Under the pieces are notes generated by a model. That model ran no database searches. It was not told the DNA's origin and saw only the letters and a program-made list of their open reading frames with translations. A program made the position numbers and the translations under genes. A DNA stretch of 64,000 nt from Polyangium sp. y55x31 (GTDB lineage: Bacteria > Myxococcota_A > Polyangia > Polyangiales > Polyangiaceae): positions 1-64,000 of the forward strand of contig NZ_JARZHG010000043.1 of assembly GCF_029946505.1 (NCBI RefSeq). Direction: 5' to 3'. Positions within the stretch are counted from its first letter, which is position 1, and every line of letters begins with the position of its first letter. Positions 8,344 to 16,713 of this stretch are shown one piece after another.

Positions 8344-9390
8344 ATGCACGTTCTCGTCATCGGTGGGACGCGGTTCGTCGGGCCGCTCCTCGTGCACCGG
8401 CTCCTCGCGGCGGGGCACCAGGTGACCTTGTTCAATCGCGGGACCCTGCCGGATCCCTTCGGCGCGCGGATCGAGCGGCTGAGGGGCGATCGGACGACGG
8501 CCGATTTGTCCCGGCTCATGCAAAACCGTCACTTCGACGCGGCCGTCGACTTCGCCGCCTATCGCTGGGAGGACACGCGCGGCGCGGTGGATGCGCTCGG
8601 CGGCCGCGTGGGGCATTACGTCTTCATCAGCACGGGCCAGGTCTACCTCGTGCGCGAGGGCGCCCCGCGGCCTTCGCGGGAGATCGATTATGTCGGCCCG
8701 GTCATGCCCCGCCCCACGGACGAGGACGAGCTCGCGAACTGGGAATACGGCACGGGCAAACGCGACTGCGAGGACGCGCTCGTCGAAGCGTTCCAGAAAT
8801 CGCGCTTCCCCTCCACGCGTGTTCGTATCCCCATCGTGAACGGCGAGCGCGACCATTATCGCCGGCTCGACCGTTATCTCCTCCGCCTCGTCGACGGCGG
8901 CCCGGTCATCGTCCCGGACGGCGGCACGCACCCGGTTCGTCACGTCTATGCGGGCGAAGTCGCGCGGTTCCTCGTGGAAATCCTCGGCCGTGAGCAGACG
9001 TTCGGCGAGGCGTACAACGTCTGCCAGCGGGAGACGCCGTCCCTCGTGGAGCTGCTCGGCATTCTGCGAGGAATGCTCGGGTCCCGGGCCAAGCTCGCGC
9101 CCGTCGCGTCCGCGGACATCCTCGCGGCGGGGCTCGACCTCCGCGACGTCTCGCCGTTCAGCAGCAAATGGATGTCGATGCTGGATCCCTCGAAAGCCGA
9201 GGCCGAGCTCGGCTTCTGCCACGAGCCGCTCGCCACGTCCCTGGGCAAGATCGTGGCGAGCTTCCTCGCGTACGGTTATGCGACGCCGCCGGACGGCTAC
9301 GAGCACCGCGCGACGGAAATCGCGCTCGCCGAGCGCTGGCTCAAGGAGCGCGAGACCGTGCGTCCCCCGCCCACGGGGCGCTTCGAGTAG
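8344..9390 (+). CDS. NAD(P)-dependent epimerase/dehydratase-type SDR
   Basis: 348 residues of the extended SDR family. The Rossmann motif is VIGGTRFVG at residues 5-13 and the catalytic YxxxK is Y135-K139 in WEYGTGK. The short GGTRFVG form and the absence of a sugar-nucleotide signature place it near the CSP41/isoflavone-reductase-like branch rather than near GalE proper. ATG at 8344 is preceded by GAAGGGGGG. It is divergent from the two-component operon. The substrate cannot be deduced; a nucleotide sugar or small carbonyl compound is possible. The zinc alcohol dehydrogenase 158 bp downstream is on the same strand but has its own ribosome site. Confidence 0.88.
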   Translation: MHVLVIGGTRFVGPLLVHRLLAAGHQVTLFNRGTLPDPFGARIERLRGDRTTADLSRLMQNRHFDAAVDFAAYRWEDTRGAVDALGGRVGHYVFISTGQVYLVREGAPRPSREIDYVGPVMPRPTDEDELANWEYGTGKRDCEDALVEAFQKSRFPSTRVRIPIVNGERDHYRRLDRYLLRLVDGGPVIVPDGGTHPVRHVYAGEVARFLVEILGREQTFGEAYNVCQRETPSLVELLGILRGMLGSRAKLAPVASADILAAGLDLRDVSPFSSKWMSMLDPSKAEAELGFCHEPLATSLGKIVASFLAYGYATPPDGYEHRATEIALAERWLKERETVRPPPTGRFE

Positions 9391-9548
9391 CCCCCTCCTC
9401 GCATCGGACGCAGCATCTGCGCCGCCACGCAAGGCGCGCACGTCCTCGGCCGCATGCTCGGCCCCGAGGCCGCAAAACCAGGCATTCGTGGGGATGGCAT
9501 GGCCCTTGCCGAGGGTCTCGCTCGAAAGCCACCTGCACCTGGAGAGCG

Positions 9549-10610
9549 ATGATGCAACGTACGATGAGGGCCGCGGTCGTTCGGGCGTTTGGACAGCCTC
9601 TTTCCATCGAGGAGGTCCCCGTCCCTGTGCCCGGCGCGGGCGAGGTCCTCGTTCGCGTCGTGGCGAGCGGGGTTTGCCATACCGATCTCCACGCAGCGAA
9701 CGGCGATTGGCCGGTCAAACCCGCCTTGCCCTTCATCCCCGGCCACGAGGGCGTCGGTCACGTCGCGGCGCTCGGCCCCGGCGTCACCACGCTGAAAGAG
9801 GGCGACCGCGTCGGCGTCCCCTGGCTCCACAATGCCTGCGGCGCCTGCGACCATTGCATCACCGGCTGGGAGACGCTCTGCCCGTCGCAGCAAAATACAG
9901 GCTATTCGGTCAACGGCGGCCACGCCGAATACGTCGTCGCGCCTGCGGCGTACGTGGGACGCATTCCGGACGCGCTCGGCTTCATCGACGCCGCGCCGAT
10001 CCTTTGCGCGGGCCTGACCAGCTACAAGGGCCTCAAGGAGACGGAGGCGCGTCCGGGGCAATGGGTCGTCGTCTCGGGCATCGGCGGCCTCGGGCACCTC
10101 GCGATTCCGTATGCGAAAGCGATGGGCCTGCGTGTCGTGGCCGTGGACGTGGGCGCCGACAAACTCGACCTCGCCCGCGAGCTCGGCGCCGAGCTCGCCA
10201 TCGACGCGCTGCACACCGACCCGGCGGCAGAGGTCCAAAAGCAGATCGGCGGCGCGCACGGGGCGCTCGTCACCGCGGTCTCGCCGGGCGCTTTCCGCCA
10301 GGCCCTCGGCACCCTCCGCTCCGGCGGAACGTGTGTCCTCGTCGGCCTCCCGCCCGGCGATTTCCCCACGCCGATCTTCGACGTCGTCCTCAAGCGCCTC
10401 ACGCTCCGCGGATCGATCGTGGGCACCCGGATGGACCTCAAGGAAGCGCTGGAGATCGCCGCGCACGACGGGATCCGGCCCACGACCGAGGTCCAGCCGC
10501 TCGAGGCCATCAACAGCGTGTTCGCGCGCATGGCGGAAGGGACGATCCACGGCCGCGTGGTGCTCGCCCTTCGCGAGGAGGAAAAAGGTCAGGTCAACGC
10601 GGCGCGGTGA
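9549..10610 (+). CDS. adhP: Zinc-dependent alcohol dehydrogenase, AdhP type
   Basis: 353 residues of the MDR family. Catalytic-zinc ligands lie in GVCHTDLH and PGHEGVGHV, the four structural-zinc Cys in [17 protein letters not shown], and the NAD(H)-binding motif in [10 protein letters not shown]. Residue pattern and length match the E. coli AdhP/prokaryotic class I enzymes that oxidise ethanol and other primary alcohols to aldehydes. The start is the first of two adjacent ATGs (9549), 1 nt after GGAGAGCG. It could instead act on another primary or aromatic alcohol. It ends 11 bp from the converging gene on the other strand. Confidence 0.93.
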   Translation: MMQRTMRAAVVRAFGQPLSIEEVPVPVPGAGEVLVRVVASGVCHTDLHAANGDWPVKPALPFIPGHEGVGHVAALGPGVTTLKEGDRVGVPWLHNACGACDHCITGWETLCPSQQNTGYSVNGGHAEYVVAPAAYVGRIPDALGFIDAAPILCAGLTSYKGLKETEARPGQWVVVSGIGGLGHLAIPYAKAMGLRVVAVDVGADKLDLARELGAELAIDALHTDPAAEVQKQIGGAHGALVTAVSPGAFRQALGTLRSGGTCVLVGLPPGDFPTPIFDVVLKRLTLRGSIVGTRMDLKEALEIAAHDGIRPTTEVQPLEAINSVFARMAEGTIHGRVVLALREEEKGQVNAAR

Positions 10611-10621
10611 TCGAAGGCCGC

Positions 10622-11257
10622 TCAGCGCGTCTTCGCGAACGATTTCGGAGGCGCGAGGGTGGCGCGACAGAAGACCACATTCTCGCCGTGCTTCGAGGGC
10701 GGGCAAAACCGCGTTTTGGGCGGCTCGCCCGCGGGGCTCGTGGCCGCCTCCTCGCCGCGCTCGTGAGGCTGGGCCTGCGGCGCCGGATCGAGACGATTGC
10801 CGCGATCGACCTTCGCGTCCCGTTTTCCTCCCGTGCCGACGCCGGGTCCGCCGAACCAGCTCGACGGGGTGTGGCCCAGACGGAGCGAGGCCGAATCGTG
10901 CATTCCGGCCGGCAGGTCGTCTCCGAACGGGTCCGTTTGCAGCGCCTCGGCGCGCTCCCCGGAGGTCGCCGTGGGCGTGTTGTCGGTCCGCACCGACTCC
11001 ATCGTGCCCTCGTCGCAAGGCCCGCTCACCTTGCGCTCGCCGCCGCGCTCCTCCGTCACCGTCTCCCCCGGCTCCGCGGTCACGAGTAGCATGCGCGTCT
11101 GCGTGACGTGCTCTTCGATCCGCGTCTCGGCGTACGAATCCCTCGGCCCGAAGAGCGCCGCCCCGCTGAGCAGCAGCACGTGCGCGGCCAGGGAAAAGCC
11201 GTGGCAGAGCACGGGAACGAACGGCTTCACGGGGGGGAGGGGAGTGCTCATGTCCAT
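10622..11257 (-). CDS. Single-pass membrane protein of unknown function
   Basis: 211 residues. The start region MDMSTPLPPVKPF is followed by one hydrophobic segment (about 15-39, HGFSLAAHVLLLSGAALFG), then a hydrophilic, Glu/Pro/Gly-rich, largely disordered periplasmic tail with three Cys. The LAAHVLLL helix recalls the N-terminal anchor of TonB-like proteins, but no TonB C-terminal domain is present. The adjacent ATGs at 11257 and 11251 are both possible starts. It converges with the alcohol dehydrogenase gene (11-bp gap) and is divergent from the lipoprotein gene at 11364. I recognise no family. Confidence 0.65.
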   Translation of the reverse strand: MDMSTPLPPVKPFVPVLCHGFSLAAHVLLLSGAALFGPRDSYAETRIEEHVTQTRMLLVTAEPGETVTEERGGERKVSGPCDEGTMESVRTDNTPTATSGERAEALQTDPFGDDLPAGMHDSASLRLGHTPSSWFGGPGVGTGGKRDAKVDRGNRLDPAPQAQPHERGEEAATSPAGEPPKTRFCPPSKHGENVVFCRATLAPPKSFAKTR

Positions 11258-11363
11258 GCGTGGGCCTCGGGCGAGCGGCTCGAGCGCGGACACCGCTGCG
11301 TGCCCTGGGTTCCCGCATTCTTGCGGCCCCCCCACGATCCAGGCATCCTGCCGATCCTTCCCC

Positions 11364-12332
11364 ATGCGCGTGCCCTTGTTCGCCCTAGCCCTCGTCGTCC
11401 CCGCCCTGCTCCTCGCCTGCGGCGCTCGCAGCGATCCCACGGCATTTGATCTCGGGAGCGGCGGCGCGGGCGGCACGGGCGGCGGGCCTCCCGTCTGCAC
11501 CGTCGAGCTCTGCAACGGCCTCGACGACGATTGCGATGGCCAGATCGACGAGGAGAGCCAGAACGCGGGCGCCGATTGCATCACGGACCTGCCCGGCATC
11601 TGCAAGGACGGCTCCGTCGTCTGCACGGCGGGCGCCCTCGCGTGCGCCCCGGACGTGGCCCCGAAGCCCGAGATTTGCGGCAATGGCATCGACGAGGATT
11701 GCAATGGCATCATCGACGACGCCTGCGCCAAGGGCAACGGTTGCAGCGACGGCACGCGCGAGGGGTTCGTCGACGAGCAGCAATTTCCCCAGATCGCTGG
11801 CTGCTCCGGCGGCTGGGACCGCCCAGGCCTGATCTATTCGTTCGACCCGGAATGCAACCGCGAAGCCGGCAACACGAGCGTGAACCCGTTCGGCAAGGGC
11901 TGCCGCGCGGAAGATCTCTGCGCGCCGGGCTTCCACGTCTGCAAGGGCGCGGACGACGTCGCTGCCCGCGCGCCGGGGGGCTGCGCCGGCGTGGGCCTCG
12001 AACCGAACCTTTTCTTCGCGACCCGGCAGGGCTCGACCGGCTGCGCGATATGCGCCCTCGGCACCCTGACCGATCCGAACCTCTGCACCGCCGGAAGTTG
12101 CTCCATGGACTGCGCGCAGAGCGACGTCACGGCGAACGACCTCTTCGGCTGCGGCACGCTCGGCTTTTCCAATGACGGCAACTGCGGGGTGCTCACCGTG
12201 ACCTCGGGCAACATCTGCAGCTCGCTCGGCGCTCCGTGGTGGTGCGGCGGACCTGATGGCGGTTACGACGAGGCGCACGTCGTCATCAAGTCCGGCCCCG
12301 ACGGCGGCGGCGTCCTCTGCTGCGCGGATTGA
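11364..12332 (+). CDS. Cys-rich lipoprotein with MopE-type metal-binding motifs
   Basis: 322 residues with the signal MRVPLFALALVVPALLLAC (LLAC lipobox), then a short GGAGGTGGG linker. Two Asp/Cys motifs, CNGLDDDCDGQIDE and CGNGIDEDCNGIIDD, match the repeat seen in MopE-like and many myxobacterial surface proteins, where it is thought to bind calcium. The C-terminal 200 residues hold about 20 Cys, presumably in disulfides, and end in GGGVLCCAD. It should be anchored in the outer membrane or exposed on the surface. ATG at 11364 is the first start giving a signal peptide; the ribosome site is weak. No enzymatic domain is visible. Confidence 0.82.
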   Translation: MRVPLFALALVVPALLLACGARSDPTAFDLGSGGAGGTGGGPPVCTVELCNGLDDDCDGQIDEESQNAGADCITDLPGICKDGSVVCTAGALACAPDVAPKPEICGNGIDEDCNGIIDDACAKGNGCSDGTREGFVDEQQFPQIAGCSGGWDRPGLIYSFDPECNREAGNTSVNPFGKGCRAEDLCAPGFHVCKGADDVAARAPGGCAGVGLEPNLFFATRQGSTGCAICALGTLTDPNLCTAGSCSMDCAQSDVTANDLFGCGTLGFSNDGNCGVLTVTSGNICSSLGAPWWCGGPDGGYDEAHVVIKSGPDGGGVLCCAD

Positions 12333-12374
12333 GCGGGGCGGGGGGCCTTGACGTCCGCCCGCCGCCCGCGTTTC

Positions 12375-13790
12375 ATGGGTTCCATGCCGTCGGGTGGGCC
12401 GAGGCTCTGCGTGCTCCACATCTCGGACCTGCATTTCTGTGCGGCCGAGGCGCGCGGCCACTACTGGAACACCGAGGCCACCGAGCTCGCCGTCGCGCCC
12501 CACAACCGCCGCGGTCTCCTCGGCAGCCTGCTCTACGACCTGCGCAACGAGGGCCTCACGCCGAACCTCGTCGTCGTCTCCGGCGACCTCCTCGACCGCG
12601 GTAACGAGACCGGCGTCGAGCCCGTCGTCGTGTTCCTGAAGGCCCTCGCCGAGGGCCTCGGCCTCCCGGCCACGCGAATCGTCCTCGCCCCGGGAAACCA
12701 CGACGTCCTGCGCGGAGGTGATCCCGCAGGCCGGTACGTCCTCTACGACCGCATCCGCGGCGCCCTCTACGGCGATACGCGCCCGTCCTTCGCGCCCGAT
12801 ACGCCGCCGCACAAGCGCGTCGATCACCACGTCTTCGAGGACCTCGGCGTCGAGGTCGTCGCGTTCAACTCCTGCGAGGAGCTCGAAGCGAGCGCGCAGA
12901 AAGAGCACGGGTCCGTGGGCATCGGCCAGCGCGACCACGCCGACGGGCTCCTCCGGCGCACCCGGAGCAAGAACCTCTTTCGGCTCGCGGTCGTCCACCA
13001 CCACCTGGAGAGCCCCGCGGGCGTCGGCCGCACCGATTACAGCGTCATGACCGACGCGGGCGGCATGCGGCGCTGGCTCGCGCGTGAGCGATTCCAGCTC
13101 GCGCTCCACGGCCACCAGCACGTCGATTGGCACGACGTACGCGAGCTCGACGGCTGGTTCCTCGCCATCGCCGCCGCCGCGAGCGCGGGCGTCGCCGAAT
13201 ATGGCCGCAAGGAATGGGCGCTCCCCATTGCCTACCAGATCCTCGTCGTCGAGGGCCCGACCCGCGGCCGCCGCATTCGCCGCGAATACGACCCGCAAAC
13301 CATGGAATGGGCCGACGCGGGCCGCGGCGAGGACACCCAGGCCCTCCGGTTCGGCCCCGCGGACGTGGCCGTCTCCTCCTCCTCGCGGCCCGCGCCCGAG
13401 CCCGCGGTCAAGACACCATCGCCCGAGGAGCCCTCGCCGCCGAGCCTCACCCGCAAGGGCCGCATCGCCGTCAAGATCCAGCACCTCGAACGCGCGATCG
13501 ATTCACACCGCACCACGCTCCGCGTGCAGCTCGTGAGCGTCGGCGCCGCCGTCTTCCTTGGCATCGCGCTCGCGGCGTACCTCTACCGCATGTTGCCCCC
13601 GGTCCTCTCCGTATCGGGCGGCTTCGCGCTCCTCTTCGCGGGCTCGATCGGCCTCCCGATGCGGCTCGCGTCGTATCGCGAGGCAATCGACAGGCTCCAT
13701 TTCCTCAAAGACGGCTATCAGCGTTGCGCGTCGCACCGCGACGACGAGCTCGTGCGCGTGCTCGACGAGCGATTCCAACGGCTCATTTGA
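12375..13790 (+). CDS. Metallophosphoesterase with C-terminal two-helix membrane anchor
   Basis: 471 residues from ATG 12375. A calcineurin-like phosphoesterase domain (about 10-300) carries the binuclear-metal motifs HISDLHF (D18, H20), VVSGDLLDRG, APGNHD, VVHHHLE and LHGHQHVD, so it should be an active phosphodiesterase or phosphatase. After a Pro/Ser-rich linker come a basic helix, two transmembrane segments (about 384-402 and 410-430) and a final amphipathic helix. This tail recalls the two-TM SLATT modules of bacterial conflict systems, but the match is only topological. A TTG at 12348 with a G-rich site just upstream is an alternative start. The gene for a membrane YEATS-like protein follows after 10 bp, so the two are probably cotranscribed. 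The substrate is unknown; nucleotides or nucleic acid are possible. Confidence 0.87.
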   Translation: MGSMPSGGPRLCVLHISDLHFCAAEARGHYWNTEATELAVAPHNRRGLLGSLLYDLRNEGLTPNLVVVSGDLLDRGNETGVEPVVVFLKALAEGLGLPATRIVLAPGNHDVLRGGDPAGRYVLYDRIRGALYGDTRPSFAPDTPPHKRVDHHVFEDLGVEVVAFNSCEELEASAQKEHGSVGIGQRDHADGLLRRTRSKNLFRLAVVHHHLESPAGVGRTDYSVMTDAGGMRRWLARERFQLALHGHQHVDWHDVRELDGWFLAIAAAASAGVAEYGRKEWALPIAYQILVVEGPTRGRRIRREYDPQTMEWADAGRGEDTQALRFGPADVAVSSSSRPAPEPAVKTPSPEEPSPPSLTRKGRIAVKIQHLERAIDSHRTTLRVQLVSVGAAVFLGIALAAYLYRMLPPVLSVSGGFALLFAGSIGLPMRLASYREAIDRLHFLKDGYQRCASHRDDELVRVLDERFQRLI

Positions 13791-13800
13791 AGGGCGAGCC

Positions 13801-14691
13801 ATGACCATGGATGAGAAAGACAGGTTGGAGATGGAGCTCTCGGCGCTCGAGGCGCGCGCGCGCGCGCAGCGCCAGAGAAGCATGCTCGTCACGCTCGTCC
13901 CCGTCCTCCTGACGGCGCTCGTCGTCGTTTATTTCGCGATCGACATCGCCCGGAAAAACATGGAGCTCCAGGACACGCGGATGGCCAAGGACGAGCTCGA
14001 CCAGAGGCTCAGCGAGGGGCAGGCCAAGCTCGACGAAGTCGAGAAATCGCGCAAGAAGCTCGAAGAGGAGACGCGCCGCCTCGAGGATCGCAAAAAGGAC
14101 CTCGAAGCGTACCTGCGCAACCAGCGGGCGGAATTGCACCCCTCCGCCCCTGCGACAGCGGGGGTGGCGGCCCGCACCGCCGATGCCCCCGAGAGCGTCG
14201 TCCTGACCGAGGAGGGCAAGGTCCCCGAGGGATTGCGTCCGACGCCGCGCGTGAGGGTGGTGCAGCGCCCCGGCATTCGCGGCAGTGCCGTGTTCGACGT
14301 CATTCTCTCGCTCGACGTTCCGGAGGCGCAGAAGGACACGATCAAGCGCGTCGTGTACGAGCTGAACCCGGTCTTTTACATCTCGAAGAGCGAGCTCGTC
14401 GGCGGCAACGCGCCGTCGTTCGAGGCCGCGGCCTCGGTGAACGCCTGCAAATCGACCGTCGTCGTGAAGATCGAGCTCCGCGACGGCTCCCGCATGGAGC
14501 TCGATCTCGACTGGTGCCGAGCCGAGGGATGGCCGCAGAAAAGAGCGGAAAAACAGATCGTCGAGAAGGCGAGCCCGAAGGAAGTCGAGCGGTTGCTCAA
14601 TACGCCCCCGCAGCTCACGCCCCCGCAGCTCACGGCCCCGCCGGCCACGCCCCGCCAGAATGACCCGTTCGTCGACGATCCGTACCGGTAG
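13801..14691 (+). CDS. Membrane-anchored coiled-coil protein with prokaryotic YEATS-like domain
   Basis: 296 residues: a short acidic N-terminus, one TM segment (about 28-48), a long charged coiled coil (52-110), a disordered linker (112-145) and a beta-rich domain (about 150-238). The last has the pattern DTIKRVVYELNPVF, a variable loop, a central strand and VVVKIELRDGSRMELDLDW, which I read as the I.xVxYxLhPxF ... dGxxxxLxxxL pattern of prokaryotic YEATS (pYEATS) domains. The tail is Pro-rich with a doubled PPQLT motif and ends NDPFVDDPYR. ATG at 13801 has GAAGGGCGAG upstream. It follows the membrane metallophosphoesterase by 10 bp. The family call rests on pattern recognition and needs a profile search. 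Confidence 0.75.
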   Translation: MTMDEKDRLEMELSALEARARAQRQRSMLVTLVPVLLTALVVVYFAIDIARKNMELQDTRMAKDELDQRLSEGQAKLDEVEKSRKKLEEETRRLEDRKKDLEAYLRNQRAELHPSAPATAGVAARTADAPESVVLTEEGKVPEGLRPTPRVRVVQRPGIRGSAVFDVILSLDVPEAQKDTIKRVVYELNPVFYISKSELVGGNAPSFEAAASVNACKSTVVVKIELRDGSRMELDLDWCRAEGWPQKRAEKQIVEKASPKEVERLLNTPPQLTPPQLTAPPATPRQNDPFVDDPYR

Positions 14692-14859
14692 CACCCGCCC
14701 GGCACCTCTCCATCCTCTCCACATTTTCGATCTTCATCGGTTTTTCCCGCCAGACGATCGACGCGTCCACGTCGAAATCGTCCTGATGAGCGTGAATCGT
14801 CCGCGCTGCGTCGCGTCGAAGAGTCGCTGCCGACGTGATGGCTGCGTGGAGGTTCCGAA

Positions 14860-15723
14860 ATGAAGAAGTACGCGACGCTCCTGGCTTTTTGCGCCCCTCT
14901 GCTCGGGCCTGTGATGGAGGCGCGGGCGGACGTCGGGATCGGCGCGTCGCTCGATGCATCGTTCCTCGGGAAGGTGCAGATGAGGACGCCTGCCCAGATG
15001 CAAGCGCAATGGCAAGCGCCCGTCCAGTTGCCGCCGCAGGTCCAGACGGCTCCTCCGGCGGAGCGGCCCTACGGCTATCGATCGGTCCCGCGTCCGCAAT
15101 ATGGCTCCGCCCCCACCCCGAGGCGTTACACGAACGCCTACCCCGGCTATACCGAGCTCCGCGTCGCGCCGGTGTACGGCGGGATCGCCTGGATCTACGA
15201 CGGCGACACCCTCGTCGGCTCGATCGAGGGGCGCCCCGGCGTCATGTTCGTCCCCGAGGGGCGCGCCTATGGCGTCGTCATGACCCGCGGCGGTCGGATG
15301 GTTTGGCAAGGCCACGTCCAGGCCACGCCCGGCGTCGTGGCCCTCTCCCTCGACCGTTACGGCTCGCCGATCGTCGAGCGCGTCCCGCCGCCGCCCTCGC
15401 ACGGCGCGTATCCGCCGCCCGCCTTCGAACTCGAGCGGCCCCTCTCGGCCATCCAGTTCCGCACCACGATCGCCGACATGGAGGCCTTGCAAGACGATCG
15501 CAGCCGCCTCGCGTTCGTCGTCGAGGTCTTCGGCAATCGCGCCGTCACCGTCGGCCAAGCGCATGATCTGATCGCGCGCCTCGCATTCGAAGAATCGCGC
15601 CTCCGGGCGCTCGAGATCCTCGCCCCCGGCCTCATCGGTCGTGGTGACGCCTCGCGCCTGCTCGACACCTTCGTCACCTATGAAGGCCGCGCCCGCGCCG
15701 CCGCCATTCTCCGCATTCCTTGA
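14860..15723 (+). CDS. Secreted protein with C-terminal DUF4476-like helical domain
   Basis: 287 residues. The signal peptide MKKYATLLAFCAPLLGPVMEARA is followed by a Gln/Pro-rich region, a beta-rich central part (about 100-175, WIYDGDTLVGSIEGRPG) and a helical C-terminal domain (about 195-285) whose repeated pattern (VTVGQAHDLIARLAFEESRLRALEILAPGL) fits DUF4476, found in secreted proteins of unknown role. GGAGG lies 7 nt upstream of ATG 14860. It is probably periplasmic. The stop is directly followed, with no spacer, by the stop of the converging lipoprotein gene. It lies 168 bp after the YEATS-like gene and may be a separate unit. Confidence 0.78.
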   Translation: MKKYATLLAFCAPLLGPVMEARADVGIGASLDASFLGKVQMRTPAQMQAQWQAPVQLPPQVQTAPPAERPYGYRSVPRPQYGSAPTPRRYTNAYPGYTELRVAPVYGGIAWIYDGDTLVGSIEGRPGVMFVPEGRAYGVVMTRGGRMVWQGHVQATPGVVALSLDRYGSPIVERVPPPPSHGAYPPPAFELERPLSAIQFRTTIADMEALQDDRSRLAFVVEVFGNRAVTVGQAHDLIARLAFEESRLRALEILAPGLIGRGDASRLLDTFVTYEGRARAAAILRIP

Positions 15724-16713
15724 TCATCCACAATGCCCGCTCGACGTCCCGTCCGGCGGCACGCACGAAAGCCCGAGGGTCGCGCAATCGAGCGTGACCC
15801 TCGACCCGGCCACGCAGACCGAGATCGACGATCCATTGCAGACGTCGATGTCGGGATCGAGCGGTGAGCACGCCTCCCCGGGCTGCGCGCACCGCGCGCC
15901 CCCGTCCTCCGCGACGCACGCGGCGCCCATCGCAGCGCAATCGAACTCCGAGGCGAGCGAGCCGTCGCAGACGCGCACCCGCGCATCTTTCGGCGCGCAC
16001 GACGTCACGCCTGGCTCGTCGCACGGAAAGACGCCGTCCTCGGTCGCGCATTGCGCGGACGCGCCCTCCGCGCCCTCCGGGCAGGTGAGCCCCACCGTGT
16101 TGCAATCCTTCGCGACCTTCAGGTTCGTCGCCGGATCACACCGCACGTAGACCCCCGACGTGCAGCGCGGCGGCACCGCGGTCTCGGGGAGGCACCCGCT
16201 GAGCGCGCATCGACCCTCGCTCCCGAGCCCGAGCCTGCACTCGCTCCCGGCGCCCCAGTGCGGCGTCACGCAATGCTCGGCGTACCGGCTCGCGCAATCG
16301 ACGAGCATCCCCGCGGACGTGCACGCGTCCCCCGCCGCGCCCACGCACCGCGCGTCCTCCTCGCCGAGCGGCTCGACGAAGGCGCACGCGAGCGCCTCCT
16401 CGCATCCCCCGGCCTCGCTCACGCAGGCGAGCAGGCTCGCCTGCGCTGAAAGACCAAACCGGCTCTGCGGCAGCGGGCCCGCGAGCCACCCGAGGCACGT
16501 CGAGAACCGCGTCGCGCTCGCCGGCACGCCGATCGACCGCGCGATCGCCTCGGAGAGCCGTGGACAACGAAAGACCAGGCTACACGCCCGCGCCGCCTCC
16601 TCGATCGGGAGGTACCCGGGCAGCGCGCTCGTGTCCGGGGGCAGGGGGACCCCGTCGAACACGGTGCAGCCGAGGAGCCCGAGGAGGAGCCAAGCAAGGA
16701 GTTTTCCACGCAT
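15724..16713 (-). CDS. Cys-rich lipoprotein, last gene of kinase triad A
   Basis: 329 residues with a signal MRGKLLAWLLLGLLGC (LLGC lipobox). The exported part has about 30 Cys in repeating modules (DCATLGLSCV, DCAAMGAACV, DCNTVGLTCP) separated by roughly 45-50 residues, suggesting disulfide-stabilised repeats. The start ATG overlaps the kinase stop by one base (TGATG), so translation is coupled. It is the third gene after a TPR/PEGA-type membrane protein and a Ser/Thr kinase, and could be an outer-membrane or periplasmic partner of that signalling unit. No catalytic motif is seen. A similar, unrelated-looking Cys-rich lipoprotein ends the third triad at the right edge. Confidence 0.82.
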   Translation of the reverse strand: MRGKLLAWLLLGLLGCTVFDGVPLPPDTSALPGYLPIEEAARACSLVFRCPRLSEAIARSIGVPASATRFSTCLGWLAGPLPQSRFGLSAQASLLACVSEAGGCEEALACAFVEPLGEEDARCVGAAGDACTSAGMLVDCASRYAEHCVTPHWGAGSECRLGLGSEGRCALSGCLPETAVPPRCTSGVYVRCDPATNLKVAKDCNTVGLTCPEGAEGASAQCATEDGVFPCDEPGVTSCAPKDARVRVCDGSLASEFDCAAMGAACVAEDGGARCAQPGEACSPLDPDIDVCNGSSISVCVAGSRVTLDCATLGLSCVPPDGTSSGHCG

